Origin: Kitasatospora sp. MAA19
Lineage (GTDB): Bacteria > Actinomycetota > Actinomycetes > Streptomycetales > Streptomycetaceae
DNA length: 64,000 bases
Assembly: GCF_029894125.1 (NCBI RefSeq)
Contig: NZ_JARXYZ010000004.1
Location: 310,001 to 374,000, forward strand
Reading direction: 5' to 3'
A program made the position numbers and the translations under genes. Each line of letters begins with the position of its first letter. Position 1 is the first letter of the stretch. This document shows, in pieces, positions 47,804 through 55,271 of the stretch. Under the pieces are notes generated by a model. It saw only the letters and a program-made list of their open reading frames with translations, was not told the DNA's origin and made no database searches.

Positions 47804-49078
47804 CTAGGACTTCTCGGACGGCTGCGGGGCCACCGGTGCGGCGACCGTCCGCAGGGGCACCGAGGCCCGGAGGCGGAAGCCCCGGCCCCGCTCCCCCGGC
47901 CCGCTGTCCAGCCGCCCGCCGACCAGCGCCAGCCGCTCCTGCAGGCCCGAGAGCCCGTTCCCCGGCTGGGACTTGCCCGGCCCGTGCCCGTTGTCGGCGA
48001 TCTCCAGGACGGCGTAGCGCTCGCCGCTCGCCTCCCAGCTCTCGTCGGCCGTGACGGTGCAGACGGTGGCGCCCTCGCCGTGCCGGACGATGTTGGTGAC
48101 GGCCTCGCGCAGTGCCCAGGCCAGCGCGCCCGACTCCTCGTTGGCGAGCCCCGGCCAGGCCTCGGCCAGTTCCGGCGCGGCCTCCAGCCGCACCTGCGCG
48201 GCGGCCAACGCGGTACGGGCGGCGGCGAGTTCGACCGGCAGGGTGGGGCGGCGGAAGCCGGTCACCGCCTCCCGGACGTCGATCAGCGACTGCCGGGCGA
48301 CCTGCTCGATGTCGGCGACCTGCGCCCGCGCCGCCTCGTCCTTGCCGGCGTCCATGAACCGCCCGGCCAGTTCGCTCTTCAGCGTGATCAGCGACAGCGA
48401 GTGCCCGAGCAGGTCGTGCAGGTCGCGGGCGAGGCGCAGCCGTTCCTCGGAGGCGGCCAGGTGCGCGACCGCGGCGCGGGCCTCGCGCAGTTCCTTCATG
48501 GTGGCGACCAACCGCTGCAGGCCGGTCATCGCGATGCCGGAGAGGAAGGCGCTGAGCGTGAAGGTCGCGATGTCGTCCCCGCCGGCGTGGATGAGCAGGC
48601 CGACCGTGGCGGTGAGGGCCGCCATGCCGCCGAGCGCGCGGAGCGCGTACCGGGCCGGCGTGATGATCGCGACGCACACCGAGGCGTAGATGAAGAGGGT
48701 CAGGAAGGCTCCGCCGAGCACGCAGGCGGACGCGATCGCGAACACCACCATGGCCGCCACGACGGCTTGGCAGGCTCGCGGCCGCATCCCCGCCGTCGAG
48801 CGGAAGATCACCAGCAGGACGTAGCCGCCCACGAAGAACGCCAGGCAGGCCCAGCCGAGCACCTCGCCGGCCAGGCTGTGGCCCCCGTGCAGCAGGTTCC
48901 CCACCGGGTAGGCCAGGTAGATCATCCAGAGCAGCATCCAGGCGATCTTGACCAGCATCTGCCGACGGGTCTCCACCGGGGAGCCGGGGACGTTCATGAA
49001 CGACGCGCGCGCCGGGCCCGCCTCCCGCTGCTCGTCGAAGGGGTGGGCCCGGCGCGCGTCATTCATGGAGGTCATCAT
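47804..49078 (-). CDS. DesK-like sensor histidine kinase
   Basis: About 424 residues. Six hydrophobic helices occupy roughly residues 45-220, including KIAWMLLWMIYLAYPVGNLL and MVVFAIASACVLGGAFLTLF. The HisKA_3 helix has the phosphoacceptor in LRLARDLHDLLGHSLSLITL; the ATPase domain has REAVTNIVRHGEGATVC (N box), LEIADNGHGPG (G1) and GNGLSGLQERLALVGG (G2). The start at 49078 gives an ATGA overlap with the ABC permease gene; 49075 and 49066 are alternatives. It is last in the exporter operon. The likely partner regulator at 45582 is not adjacent. Confidence 0.9.
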   Translation of the reverse strand: MMTSMNDARRAHPFDEQREAGPARASFMNVPGSPVETRRQMLVKIAWMLLWMIYLAYPVGNLLHGGHSLAGEVLGWACLAFFVGGYVLLVIFRSTAGMRPRACQAVVAAMVVFAIASACVLGGAFLTLFIYASVCVAIITPARYALRALGGMAALTATVGLLIHAGGDDIATFTLSAFLSGIAMTGLQRLVATMKELREARAAVAHLAASEERLRLARDLHDLLGHSLSLITLKSELAGRFMDAGKDEAARAQVADIEQVARQSLIDVREAVTGFRRPTLPVELAAARTALAAAQVRLEAAPELAEAWPGLANEESGALAWALREAVTNIVRHGEGATVCTVTADESWEASGERYAVLEIADNGHGPGKSQPGNGLSGLQERLALVGGRLDSGPGERGRGFRLRASVPLRTVAAPVAPQPSEKS

Positions 49079-49797
49079 GCCTGGCGGGTGTCGCGGCGGT
49101 ACAGCGCCGCCGCGGCGACGACGAACACCGCGAGGAAGGCGGCCAGTCCGGCGACCGCGACGGTGTCCAGGGAGTGCCCGGGCTGGGTGAAGGTGGCCAG
49201 CTTGTTGTACAGGTACACCGGGTTGAACCGGGCGAACTTCTCCAGCGAACCACTCACCGGGAACCACGTCCCGCCGAACAGCGCCATCACCATGTAGGTG
49301 ATCATCACGATGGTCTGCACCGAGTCCGGCGCCGCCGCGTACCCGAGCGCCACCCCGAGCGCCGCGAACACGAAGCTGCCCAGCCACAGCGCCGCCGTCA
49401 GGCCGATCCACTGCGGGGCGCTCAGCGACACGCCCTGGCTCGCGCCGACCGCGAAGACCACCAGGATCGCCGGCAGCGTGGTCACCGCGCTCGCGGCGAT
49501 CTTGCCGAAGGTGTACGCCCGCCCGGGCAGCGCGGTGAGCCGCAGCTGGCGCACCCAGCCGCTCTTGCGCTCCAGCGAGATCCGCTGCGCGCTGCCGGTG
49601 AGCACCGCGCCGACCGCGCCGAAGGTGGCCATCGTGACCATGAAGTAGGTCTTCACCGGCAGGCCGCCGGCCAGCTTGGAGGAGTCGTAGGCGTGGATGA
49701 AGAAGAAGTACATCAGCGCCGGGTAGGCGATGGTGAAGAGCAGGTAGCGCCGGTTGCGGAGGGTCCGCAGGATCTCCAGCCGGATCAGGGTGGTCAT
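49075..49797 (-). CDS. ABC-2 type transporter permease
   Basis: A 240-residue membrane protein with six predicted helices: RRYLLFTIAYPALMYFFFIH, YFMVTMATFGAVGAVLTG, AASAVTTLPAILVVFAVG, ALWLGSFVFAALGVALGY, TIVMITYMVMALFGGTWFPV and a C-terminal LAAFLAVFVVAAAALYRR. The ISLERKSGWVRQLRLTALPG coupling segment is typical of ABC-2 exporters of drugs, lipids or bacteriocins. Its ATG overlaps the ATPase stop and its stop overlaps the kinase start, so all three are tightly coupled. Substrate unknown. Confidence 0.92.
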   Translation of the reverse strand: MTTLIRLEILRTLRNRRYLLFTIAYPALMYFFFIHAYDSSKLAGGLPVKTYFMVTMATFGAVGAVLTGSAQRISLERKSGWVRQLRLTALPGRAYTFGKIAASAVTTLPAILVVFAVGASQGVSLSAPQWIGLTAALWLGSFVFAALGVALGYAAAPDSVQTIVMITYMVMALFGGTWFPVSGSLEKFARFNPVYLYNKLATFTQPGHSLDTVAVAGLAAFLAVFVVAAAALYRRDTRQA

Positions 49798-50741
49798 CGC
49801 GCGCTCTCCTTCGCCGCCTCGTACTGGTCCTGCTCGCCGGTGATGGTCAGGAAGGCCTGTTCCAGGCCGAGGCCGGTGACCTCCAGCCCGCGCGGGTACA
49901 GGCCCGCCCGGTAGAGCCCGGCGACGCTCGCGTCGGCGTCCGCGGTCCGGATCCGGACCGTCCGCACCCCCGGCACCCGGGCGGTGACGTCCAACGACTG
50001 CACGCCCGGCAGCATCCGCAGCACGCTCTCCTCGAACTCGCCGTCCGCGTCGTGGAGTTCGAAGGCGACCCGGCGGGCCCCGGCGCGCGCCTTGATCTCG
50101 GCGGAGCTGCCGTCGGCGATCAGCCGGCCCCGGTGCAGGACCAGGACGCGGTCGGCGATCGAGTCCGCCTCCTCCAGGTAGTGGGTGGCGAACAGCACCG
50201 TGCGACCGGCGTCGGCCTGCGCCCGCATGCTCGCCCAGAACGCCTGCCGGACGCTGACGTCCATGCCGGTGGTGGGCTCGTCCAACACGATCAGGTCGCT
50301 CTCGCCGGCGATCGCGAGCGCGAAGCGGACCCGCTGCTCCTGGCCGCCGGACAGCTTGTCGACCCGGCGCTCGGCCAGTTCGGTGATCCCGGCGTCGGTC
50401 AGTACCCCCGTGACCGACCGACCGCGCGGATGCACGTCGCAGGCGAGCCGGACCAGCTCGCGGACCTTGACGTCGGCCATCAGCCCGCCGCTCTGCAGCA
50501 TCGCGCCGACCCGGCCGGCCGCGATCGCCTCCCGCGGCGTGCCGCCGAACAGCGTGACGCTGCCCTGGTCGGGCTCGCGCAGGCCGAGCAGCAGGTCCAG
50601 GCTGCTGGACTTGCCGGCGCCGTTCGGGCCGAGCAGGGCGACGGTCTCGCCCGGCCGCAGCACGAGGTTGAGATCGTCCACGGCGCGCACCCGCCCGTAG
50701 CTCTTGCCGACGCCGCGGAAGGCCGCCACTTCGGTCCCCAT
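49794..50741 (-). CDS. ABC transporter ATP-binding protein (DrrA-like exporter)
   Basis: A 315-residue ATPase of the ABC-2 exporter. Walker A is GPNGAGKSSSLDLLLGL, the Q-loop region MLQSGGLMADVKVRELVRLA, the signature KLSGGQEQRVRFALAI, Walker B LIVLDEPTTGMD and the switch His in FATHYLEEAD. A C-terminal extension (ARRVAFELHDADGEFEE onward) resembles DUF4162 domains of DrrA-like proteins. The ATG at 50741 follows GAGGAG; the longer frame from 50792 has none. It is the first gene of the ATPase-permease-kinase operon, preceded by palindromic sites. Confidence 0.93.
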   Translation of the reverse strand: MGTEVAAFRGVGKSYGRVRAVDDLNLVLRPGETVALLGPNGAGKSSSLDLLLGLREPDQGSVTLFGGTPREAIAAGRVGAMLQSGGLMADVKVRELVRLACDVHPRGRSVTGVLTDAGITELAERRVDKLSGGQEQRVRFALAIAGESDLIVLDEPTTGMDVSVRQAFWASMRAQADAGRTVLFATHYLEEADSIADRVLVLHRGRLIADGSSAEIKARAGARRVAFELHDADGEFEESVLRMLPGVQSLDVTARVPGVRTVRIRTADADASVAGLYRAGLYPRGLEVTGLGLEQAFLTITGEQDQYEAAKESAR

Positions 50742-50834
50742 CGCCCCGCTCCTCTGCCCTGGTGGTGTCGCGTCCGGTGTCGTCCGCACCACGTCAGGGT
50801 CCCGTGCGGGCGGGATGCGGCGGCAGTGTCCGCC

Positions 50835-50865
50835 GTCGTGCCTTCGGCATGACGGATGTCATGCC
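50835..50865 (-). promoter_or_regulatory. Clustered inverted repeats upstream of the exporter operon, candidate response-regulator operator
   Basis: A perfect dyad GGCATGAC-GGAT-GTCATGCC at 50846-50865 is preceded by an overlapping third half-site, GTCGTGCC at 50835-50842, that pairs with the first. The half-site carries the ATGAC core seen in DesR/NarL-type operators. It lies about 94-124 bp before the ATPase start. A further dyad GTCACGC-CGGTAC-GCGTGAC is at 50882-50901. Assignment to the DesR-like regulator is inference. Confidence 0.5.
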
Positions 50866-50947
50866 GGCGGCCGGTACCCGCGTCACGCCGGTACGCGTGA
50901 CGGGGCCCGGCCGCCGCATCCGCCGGTCAGGGGCTACCTGTCGGGCT

Positions 50948-53101
50948 TCACGCCCCCAGCGCGCGCTTCACGAAGTCGACCTGGAGCAGCAGCAGGTTCT
51001 CCGCGACCTCCTCCTGCGGCGTCATGTGGGTGACGCCCGACAGCGGCAGCACGGTGTGCGGACGCCCGGCCGCGAGCAGCGCGGAGGACAGCCGCAGGGT
51101 GTGCGCGGCGACCACGTTGTCGTCCGCCAGGCCGTGGATGATCATCAGCGGCCGCTCCAGCCCGGCGGCGTACCCGGTCAGCGAGTTGGCCGCGTACACC
51201 TCGGGCCGCTCGGCCGGGTGGCCGAGGTAGCGCTCGGTGTAGTGGGTGTCGTACAGCTCCCAGTCGGTCACCGGCGCCCCGGCGACGGCCGCGTGGAAGA
51301 CGTCCGGGCGGCGCAGCACGGCGAGCGCGGCGAGGTAGCCGCCGTACGACCAGCCGCGGATGGCGACCCGGCCGAGGTCCAGCGGGAACTCCTCGGCGAG
51401 CGCCTGCAGCGCCTCGACCTGGTCGTCGAGGGTGGCCCCGGCGAAGTCGAAGGCGATGGACTTCTCCCAGGCCGGGTTGCGGCCGGGGGTGCCGCGCCCG
51501 TCGGCGACGACCACCGCGAAGCCCTGGTCGGCGAACCACTGCGAGTTGAGGTGCGGGTTGTGCGCCTGGACGACGCGCTGGCCGTGCGGGCCGCCGTACG
51601 GGTCCATCAGGACGGGCAGCAGGCCGTCCCGCTCGCGGTCGTAGCCGGTGGGCAGGAAGACGGCGGCCGGGATGCGGCGCTCGCCGGCGAAGCGGAACAC
51701 CGGGCGGGCGGTGATGACCGGGGTCTCGGCGTACGAGGCGATGGTGGCGACGTCGTCGACGACCACGCCTTCGGGCAGGTCGCGGGCGACCTGGACGAGG
51801 GTGCCGGGCAGGTCCGGCTCGGCGGTGGCGCGCACGGTGATCCCGCCCGCGTGCACGGCGCTGGTGACGGAGGTGAACGGACGGCCGTTGGAAGACTCCC
51901 AGGCCAGCCGCTTGCCGTCGTGGCTGATCCGGCCCACCGCGATCCAGCCGGGCTCGGGGTCGGTCTCCCCGGCGCCGCCGGAGGCGCTGAAGAACACCTC
52001 GTCGTCGGTGACGGCGACCACCGACCGCAGGTGCAGGTCGGCCCCGGTGACGGCCTGGTCACCGATCACCAGCGCGCGCACCCCCGCGTCGTCCGAGATC
52101 CGGACCAGCCTGCCGTCCGGGGTCCAGGCCGGGACGCCCTGGAACAGCTCCAGCCAGACCTCGTCGCGCTCCTCGAACAGCACCTCGGTGGCGCCGGTGG
52201 CCACGTCGAGGCCGAGGATCCGCTGGCTGCGCTGGTCGCGGGCCTGGACGAGCAGCAGCGGCACGCCGCCGGTGGACCAGTGCACCCGGGCGAGGTAGGG
52301 GAAGGCCGCCCGGTCCCAGACCACCTCGGTGCGGCCGCCGTCCAGGTCGAACACCCAGAGGCCGACCTCGGCGTCGGCGGTGCCGGCGGCCGGGTAGGCG
52401 ATCTCGGCGGGCTCGCGCTGCGGGTTGGCCGGGTCGGCGATCCACCAGCGGCGCACCGGGGAGTCGTCGGCGCGCTCGACCAGCAGCCGCTCGCCGTCCG
52501 GGGACCACCAGAAGCCGCGGTCGCGGCCCATCTCCTCCTGGGCGAGGAACTCGGCCTGCCCCCAGGTGACGTTCGGGCCGTCGGGCTCGGCGAGCGCCCG
52601 GTCGGCGGTGCCGTCGGTGCGGGTGAGCCGCAGCTCGCCGGCGGTGTTGGCGTAGGCGACGTGGCTGCCGTCCGGGGCGACCCGCGGGTCCAACAGCGGC
52701 CCCCGGGCGGGCAGTTCGGCGGTGGCGCCGGAGGCCAGGTCGGCGGTGAACAGCCGGCCGGAGAGGGCGAAGGCGGCCAGCCGGCCGGCCGTGTCCAGGG
52801 CGTAGCCGACGATGCCGGCCGAGCCTTCGCGGCTGCGCTCGCGGCGGGCCTTCTCGGCGGGCGAGAGGTCCTCCTCGCCGCCGCCGAGCAGCACGGCCGG
52901 GTCGGCGGCGATCCGCTCCTCGCCGGTGGCGGTGTCGAGGGTCCAGAGCAGGTTGGCCCGGTCGCCGCCCGACCGGGAGCGCAGGAAGACGACCCGCGAG
53001 CCGTCCGGTGAGACGGAGAACGAGCGGGGCGCGCCAACGGTGTAGCGCAGGGTACGCGCGTACTGCCGGGGGAAGGTGTCCGCAGGGGTGTGGGAGGTCA
53101 T
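50948..53101 (-). CDS. Dipeptidyl-peptidase IV-like S9 family serine peptidase
   Basis: A 717-residue cytoplasmic serine peptidase. The N-terminal two thirds is a DPP-IV-type beta-propeller (repeated SxDG segments such as SFSVSPDGSRVVFLRSRSGG, with NVTWGQAEFLAQEEMGRDRG holding the tandem Glu that binds the substrate N-terminus). The C-terminal alpha/beta hydrolase has VVVADGRGTPGRNPAWEKSI, the nucleophile in RGWSYGGYLAALAVL (Ser about 586), the Asp in IIHGLADDNV and the His in LSGVTHMTPQEEVAE. It removes X-Pro/X-Ala dipeptides from peptide N-termini. There is no signal peptide. The ATG is at 53101. It is monocistronic. Confidence 0.93.
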   Translation of the reverse strand: MTSHTPADTFPRQYARTLRYTVGAPRSFSVSPDGSRVVFLRSRSGGDRANLLWTLDTATGEERIAADPAVLLGGGEEDLSPAEKARRERSREGSAGIVGYALDTAGRLAAFALSGRLFTADLASGATAELPARGPLLDPRVAPDGSHVAYANTAGELRLTRTDGTADRALAEPDGPNVTWGQAEFLAQEEMGRDRGFWWSPDGERLLVERADDSPVRRWWIADPANPQREPAEIAYPAAGTADAEVGLWVFDLDGGRTEVVWDRAAFPYLARVHWSTGGVPLLLVQARDQRSQRILGLDVATGATEVLFEERDEVWLELFQGVPAWTPDGRLVRISDDAGVRALVIGDQAVTGADLHLRSVVAVTDDEVFFSASGGAGETDPEPGWIAVGRISHDGKRLAWESSNGRPFTSVTSAVHAGGITVRATAEPDLPGTLVQVARDLPEGVVVDDVATIASYAETPVITARPVFRFAGERRIPAAVFLPTGYDRERDGLLPVLMDPYGGPHGQRVVQAHNPHLNSQWFADQGFAVVVADGRGTPGRNPAWEKSIAFDFAGATLDDQVEALQALAEEFPLDLGRVAIRGWSYGGYLAALAVLRRPDVFHAAVAGAPVTDWELYDTHYTERYLGHPAERPEVYAANSLTGYAAGLERPLMIIHGLADDNVVAAHTLRLSSALLAAGRPHTVLPLSGVTHMTPQEEVAENLLLLQVDFVKRALGA

Positions 53102-53410
53102 GGCACCAGACCCTACGACGCCCCGCTCCCACTGTCGGGAGCCTGGTGATCACTCGTTCGGAGCATCGTTCCCAAGTACCCCCCAAAGGGGCTCATACCC
53201 CCTCCGACCGGCCCATGCGCCCCACGAGTGCCGCAGCGCCCCGACGTGCGGAGACTCACCGCGTGTAATGCTCCCCTCACCCATCGGGTATGACTGGTCG
53301 GGCGGTGATCGTCGGGTCCCGTCCCGGGCCCCGGTCACCCGACCGCAGGTCCCGCACGGTCCCACCGCCACCCTCCCGGGTGGCGCACCCGAGAAGGGGT
53401 GTGAGCCGAC
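53102..53410. other. 309-bp intergenic region between divergent peptidase and small membrane protein genes
   Basis: No gene is supported. It should contain the promoters for both flanking genes. The stretch 53240-53300 (CCGCGTGTAATGCTCCCCTC and following) is mildly AT-richer. I see no strong palindrome. Confidence 0.45.
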
Positions 53411-53605
53411 ATGGCTTTGTCCGTCTCCGCAGCCATGCTGATGCTGGTCATCGTGGTGGTGCTGATCCGCCGCTCCAGCCTGAAGCTCGGGCACGCGATC
53501 ATCTGCGCACTGCTCGGCTTCTACCTGGCCTCCAGCTCGATCGCCCCGTCGATCAGCCAGGTCACCAGCAACCTCGCGGGGATGATCAACGGCCTGAAGC
53601 TCTGA
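53411..53605 (+). CDS. Small two-helix membrane protein (64 residues)
   Basis: The product has an N-terminal helix ([17 protein letters not shown]), a short linker SSLKLGHA and a second helix ([20 protein letters not shown]), ending with [13 protein letters not shown]. Similar short streptomycete proteins with a KLGHA-type linker and an LASSS motif are familiar to me, but I know no function. The ATG follows AGAAGGGG at about 11 bases. It lies 50 bp before mshB on the same strand and could be co-transcribed. Confidence 0.75.
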   Translation: MALSVSAAMLMLVIVVVLIRRSSLKLGHAIICALLGFYLASSSIAPSISQVTSNLAGMINGLKL

Positions 53606-53654
53606 CCCCGCCACCACGGCCGCCATCGTGACGACAGGCTCTAGGCTTTCCCCC

Positions 53655-54575
53655 ATGACCGCGACTACCGGCCGCCGCCTGCTCCTGGTGCACGCCCACC
53701 CCGACGACGAGTCGATCGGCAACGGCGCCACCATGGCCCGGTACGCCGCCGAGGGCGCCCACGTCACCCTGGTGACCTGCACCCTCGGCGAGGGCGGCGA
53801 GGTGATCCCGCCCGGGCTGGCCCATCTGACGGCCGATCGGGACGGCACCCTCGGCGCGTACCGGATCGGCGAGCTGACCGAGGCGATGCGCGCGCTCGGC
53901 GTCACCGACCTGCGTTTCCTCGGCGGCCCGGGTCGCTACCGCGACTCCGGGATGATGGGCGTGCCCGACAACGACGTGCCCGGCTGCTTCTGGCGGGCCG
54001 ACGTGAACGAGGCGGCCGGTCACCTGGTCGCGGTGATCCGCGAGGTCCGGCCGCAGGTACTGGTCACCTACGACGAGAACGGCGGCTACGGGCACCCGGA
54101 CCACATCCAGGCGCACCGGGTCGCGATGCGCGCGTACGAGCTGGCCGCCGATCCGGTGCACCGCCCGGAGCTGGGCCCGGCCTGGCGGATCGCCAAGGTG
54201 TACTGGAACCGGGTGCCCCGCTCGGTGATCGAGGCCGGGCTCGCCGAGACCGCCGCCAGGGCGTCCTTCCCCGGGGTGGCCCAACCGGCCGACGTCCCCG
54301 GCGTGGTGGCCGACGGGGTGGTCACCACCGTGCTGGACGGCTCCGCGTACGCCGGGCACAAGGCGGCCGCGATGGCCGCGCACGTCACCCAGATCACCGT
54401 GGACGGCGCCGCCTTCGCGCTCTCCAACCACCTCGGCCAGCCGCTGCTCGCCACCGAGTACTACCAGCTGGTACGCGGCCAGGCCGGACCGGACCGGCCC
54501 GAGGAGGACCTGTTCGCGGGCCTGGCGCCCGACCCCGACCCGCTGCACACCCCCGCCGAGGAGAGCGTCCGATGA
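53655..54575 (+). CDS. mshB: N-acetyl-1-D-myo-inositol-2-amino-2-deoxy-alpha-D-glucopyranoside deacetylase (MshB)
   Basis: A 306-residue zinc-dependent LmbE-family deacetylase for the second step of mycothiol synthesis, converting GlcNAc-Ins to GlcN-Ins. [20 protein letters not shown] gives the zinc His/Asp pair and catalytic Asp; [20 protein letters not shown] supplies the third zinc His. [20 protein letters not shown] and [13 protein letters not shown] match MshB rather than other LmbE enzymes. The ATG at 53655 is the MshB-type start ([18 protein letters not shown]). It overlaps the downstream membrane protein gene by 4 bases, as mshB does with its membrane partner in other actinobacteria. 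Confidence 0.94.
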   Translation: MTATTGRRLLLVHAHPDDESIGNGATMARYAAEGAHVTLVTCTLGEGGEVIPPGLAHLTADRDGTLGAYRIGELTEAMRALGVTDLRFLGGPGRYRDSGMMGVPDNDVPGCFWRADVNEAAGHLVAVIREVRPQVLVTYDENGGYGHPDHIQAHRVAMRAYELAADPVHRPELGPAWRIAKVYWNRVPRSVIEAGLAETAARASFPGVAQPADVPGVVADGVVTTVLDGSAYAGHKAAAMAAHVTQITVDGAAFALSNHLGQPLLATEYYQLVRGQAGPDRPEEDLFAGLAPDPDPLHTPAEESVR

Positions 54576-55033
54576 CCGAGCCCGCCGCCGCCCGGCCGCC
54601 GCGCCGCTCGTTCCCGGCGACCGTCCTCGGCACCCGCGAGGAGCGGCTGGCCGAGTCCCAGCCCCCACGCGCGGCCCGGATCGCGGCCTACGTCCTGTTC
54701 TTCCTGCTGGGCATCGCGGTGTCGGTCTGCGGATCCTTTGTGCAGGCCTTGTGGCCGCCCGTGGGGGTCCTGCTGTCGCTCGCCGCGACCGGCGCCACCT
54801 TCTACGCAGGCCTGCGGGTCACCGGCACCCGGCTGGGTGCGGCGCTGCCCGCGGCCGGCTGGTTCCTGGCGATGCTGCTGGTGATCGTGCCCCGGCCGGA
54901 GGGCGACAACGTGCTGTGGTCCAACGCCACCTCGCTCGGCTGGCTGTTCGCCGGCTCGGTCCTGGGCGTGATCTGCGCCACCCTGCCGACCCGCGGCAGC
55001 TGGTTCCCGGGCGTGCCCGGACCGCCGCGCTGA
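54572..55033 (+). CDS. Membrane protein coupled to mshB (DUF6113-like)
   Basis: A 153-residue protein with an N-terminal cytoplasmic segment ([20 protein letters not shown]) and four predicted helices: [56 protein letters not shown] and [18 protein letters not shown]. From memory it corresponds to the DUF6113 family and, in position, to M. tuberculosis Rv1171. The ATG overlaps the mshB TGA (ATGA), implying coupling. No role is established; a link to mycothiol metabolism is only positional. Confidence 0.75.
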   Translation: MTEPAAARPPRRSFPATVLGTREERLAESQPPRAARIAAYVLFFLLGIAVSVCGSFVQALWPPVGVLLSLAATGATFYAGLRVTGTRLGAALPAAGWFLAMLLVIVPRPEGDNVLWSNATSLGWLFAGSVLGVICATLPTRGSWFPGVPGPPR

Positions 55034-55271
55034 CCCCACCCCCGGGGCGCGTACGGCACCGTGCACGACGCGCAGTCAGGAGCACACGGCCGTACTCTCA
55101 TACCGGAGGAACCGGACGTATCAGGATCTGTCCGAAGCCGTTCGCCGCTCAGTTCTTCCCAGTATGGTGGTCCCGCAGAACGCCGTACCCGACCGCCGCC
55201 CGCCCAGGCCCGGCGACCACGAACCGCGGTCGCGCCGCACGGCCCGCCCGCGAACCCGGAGCAGAGCAGCA

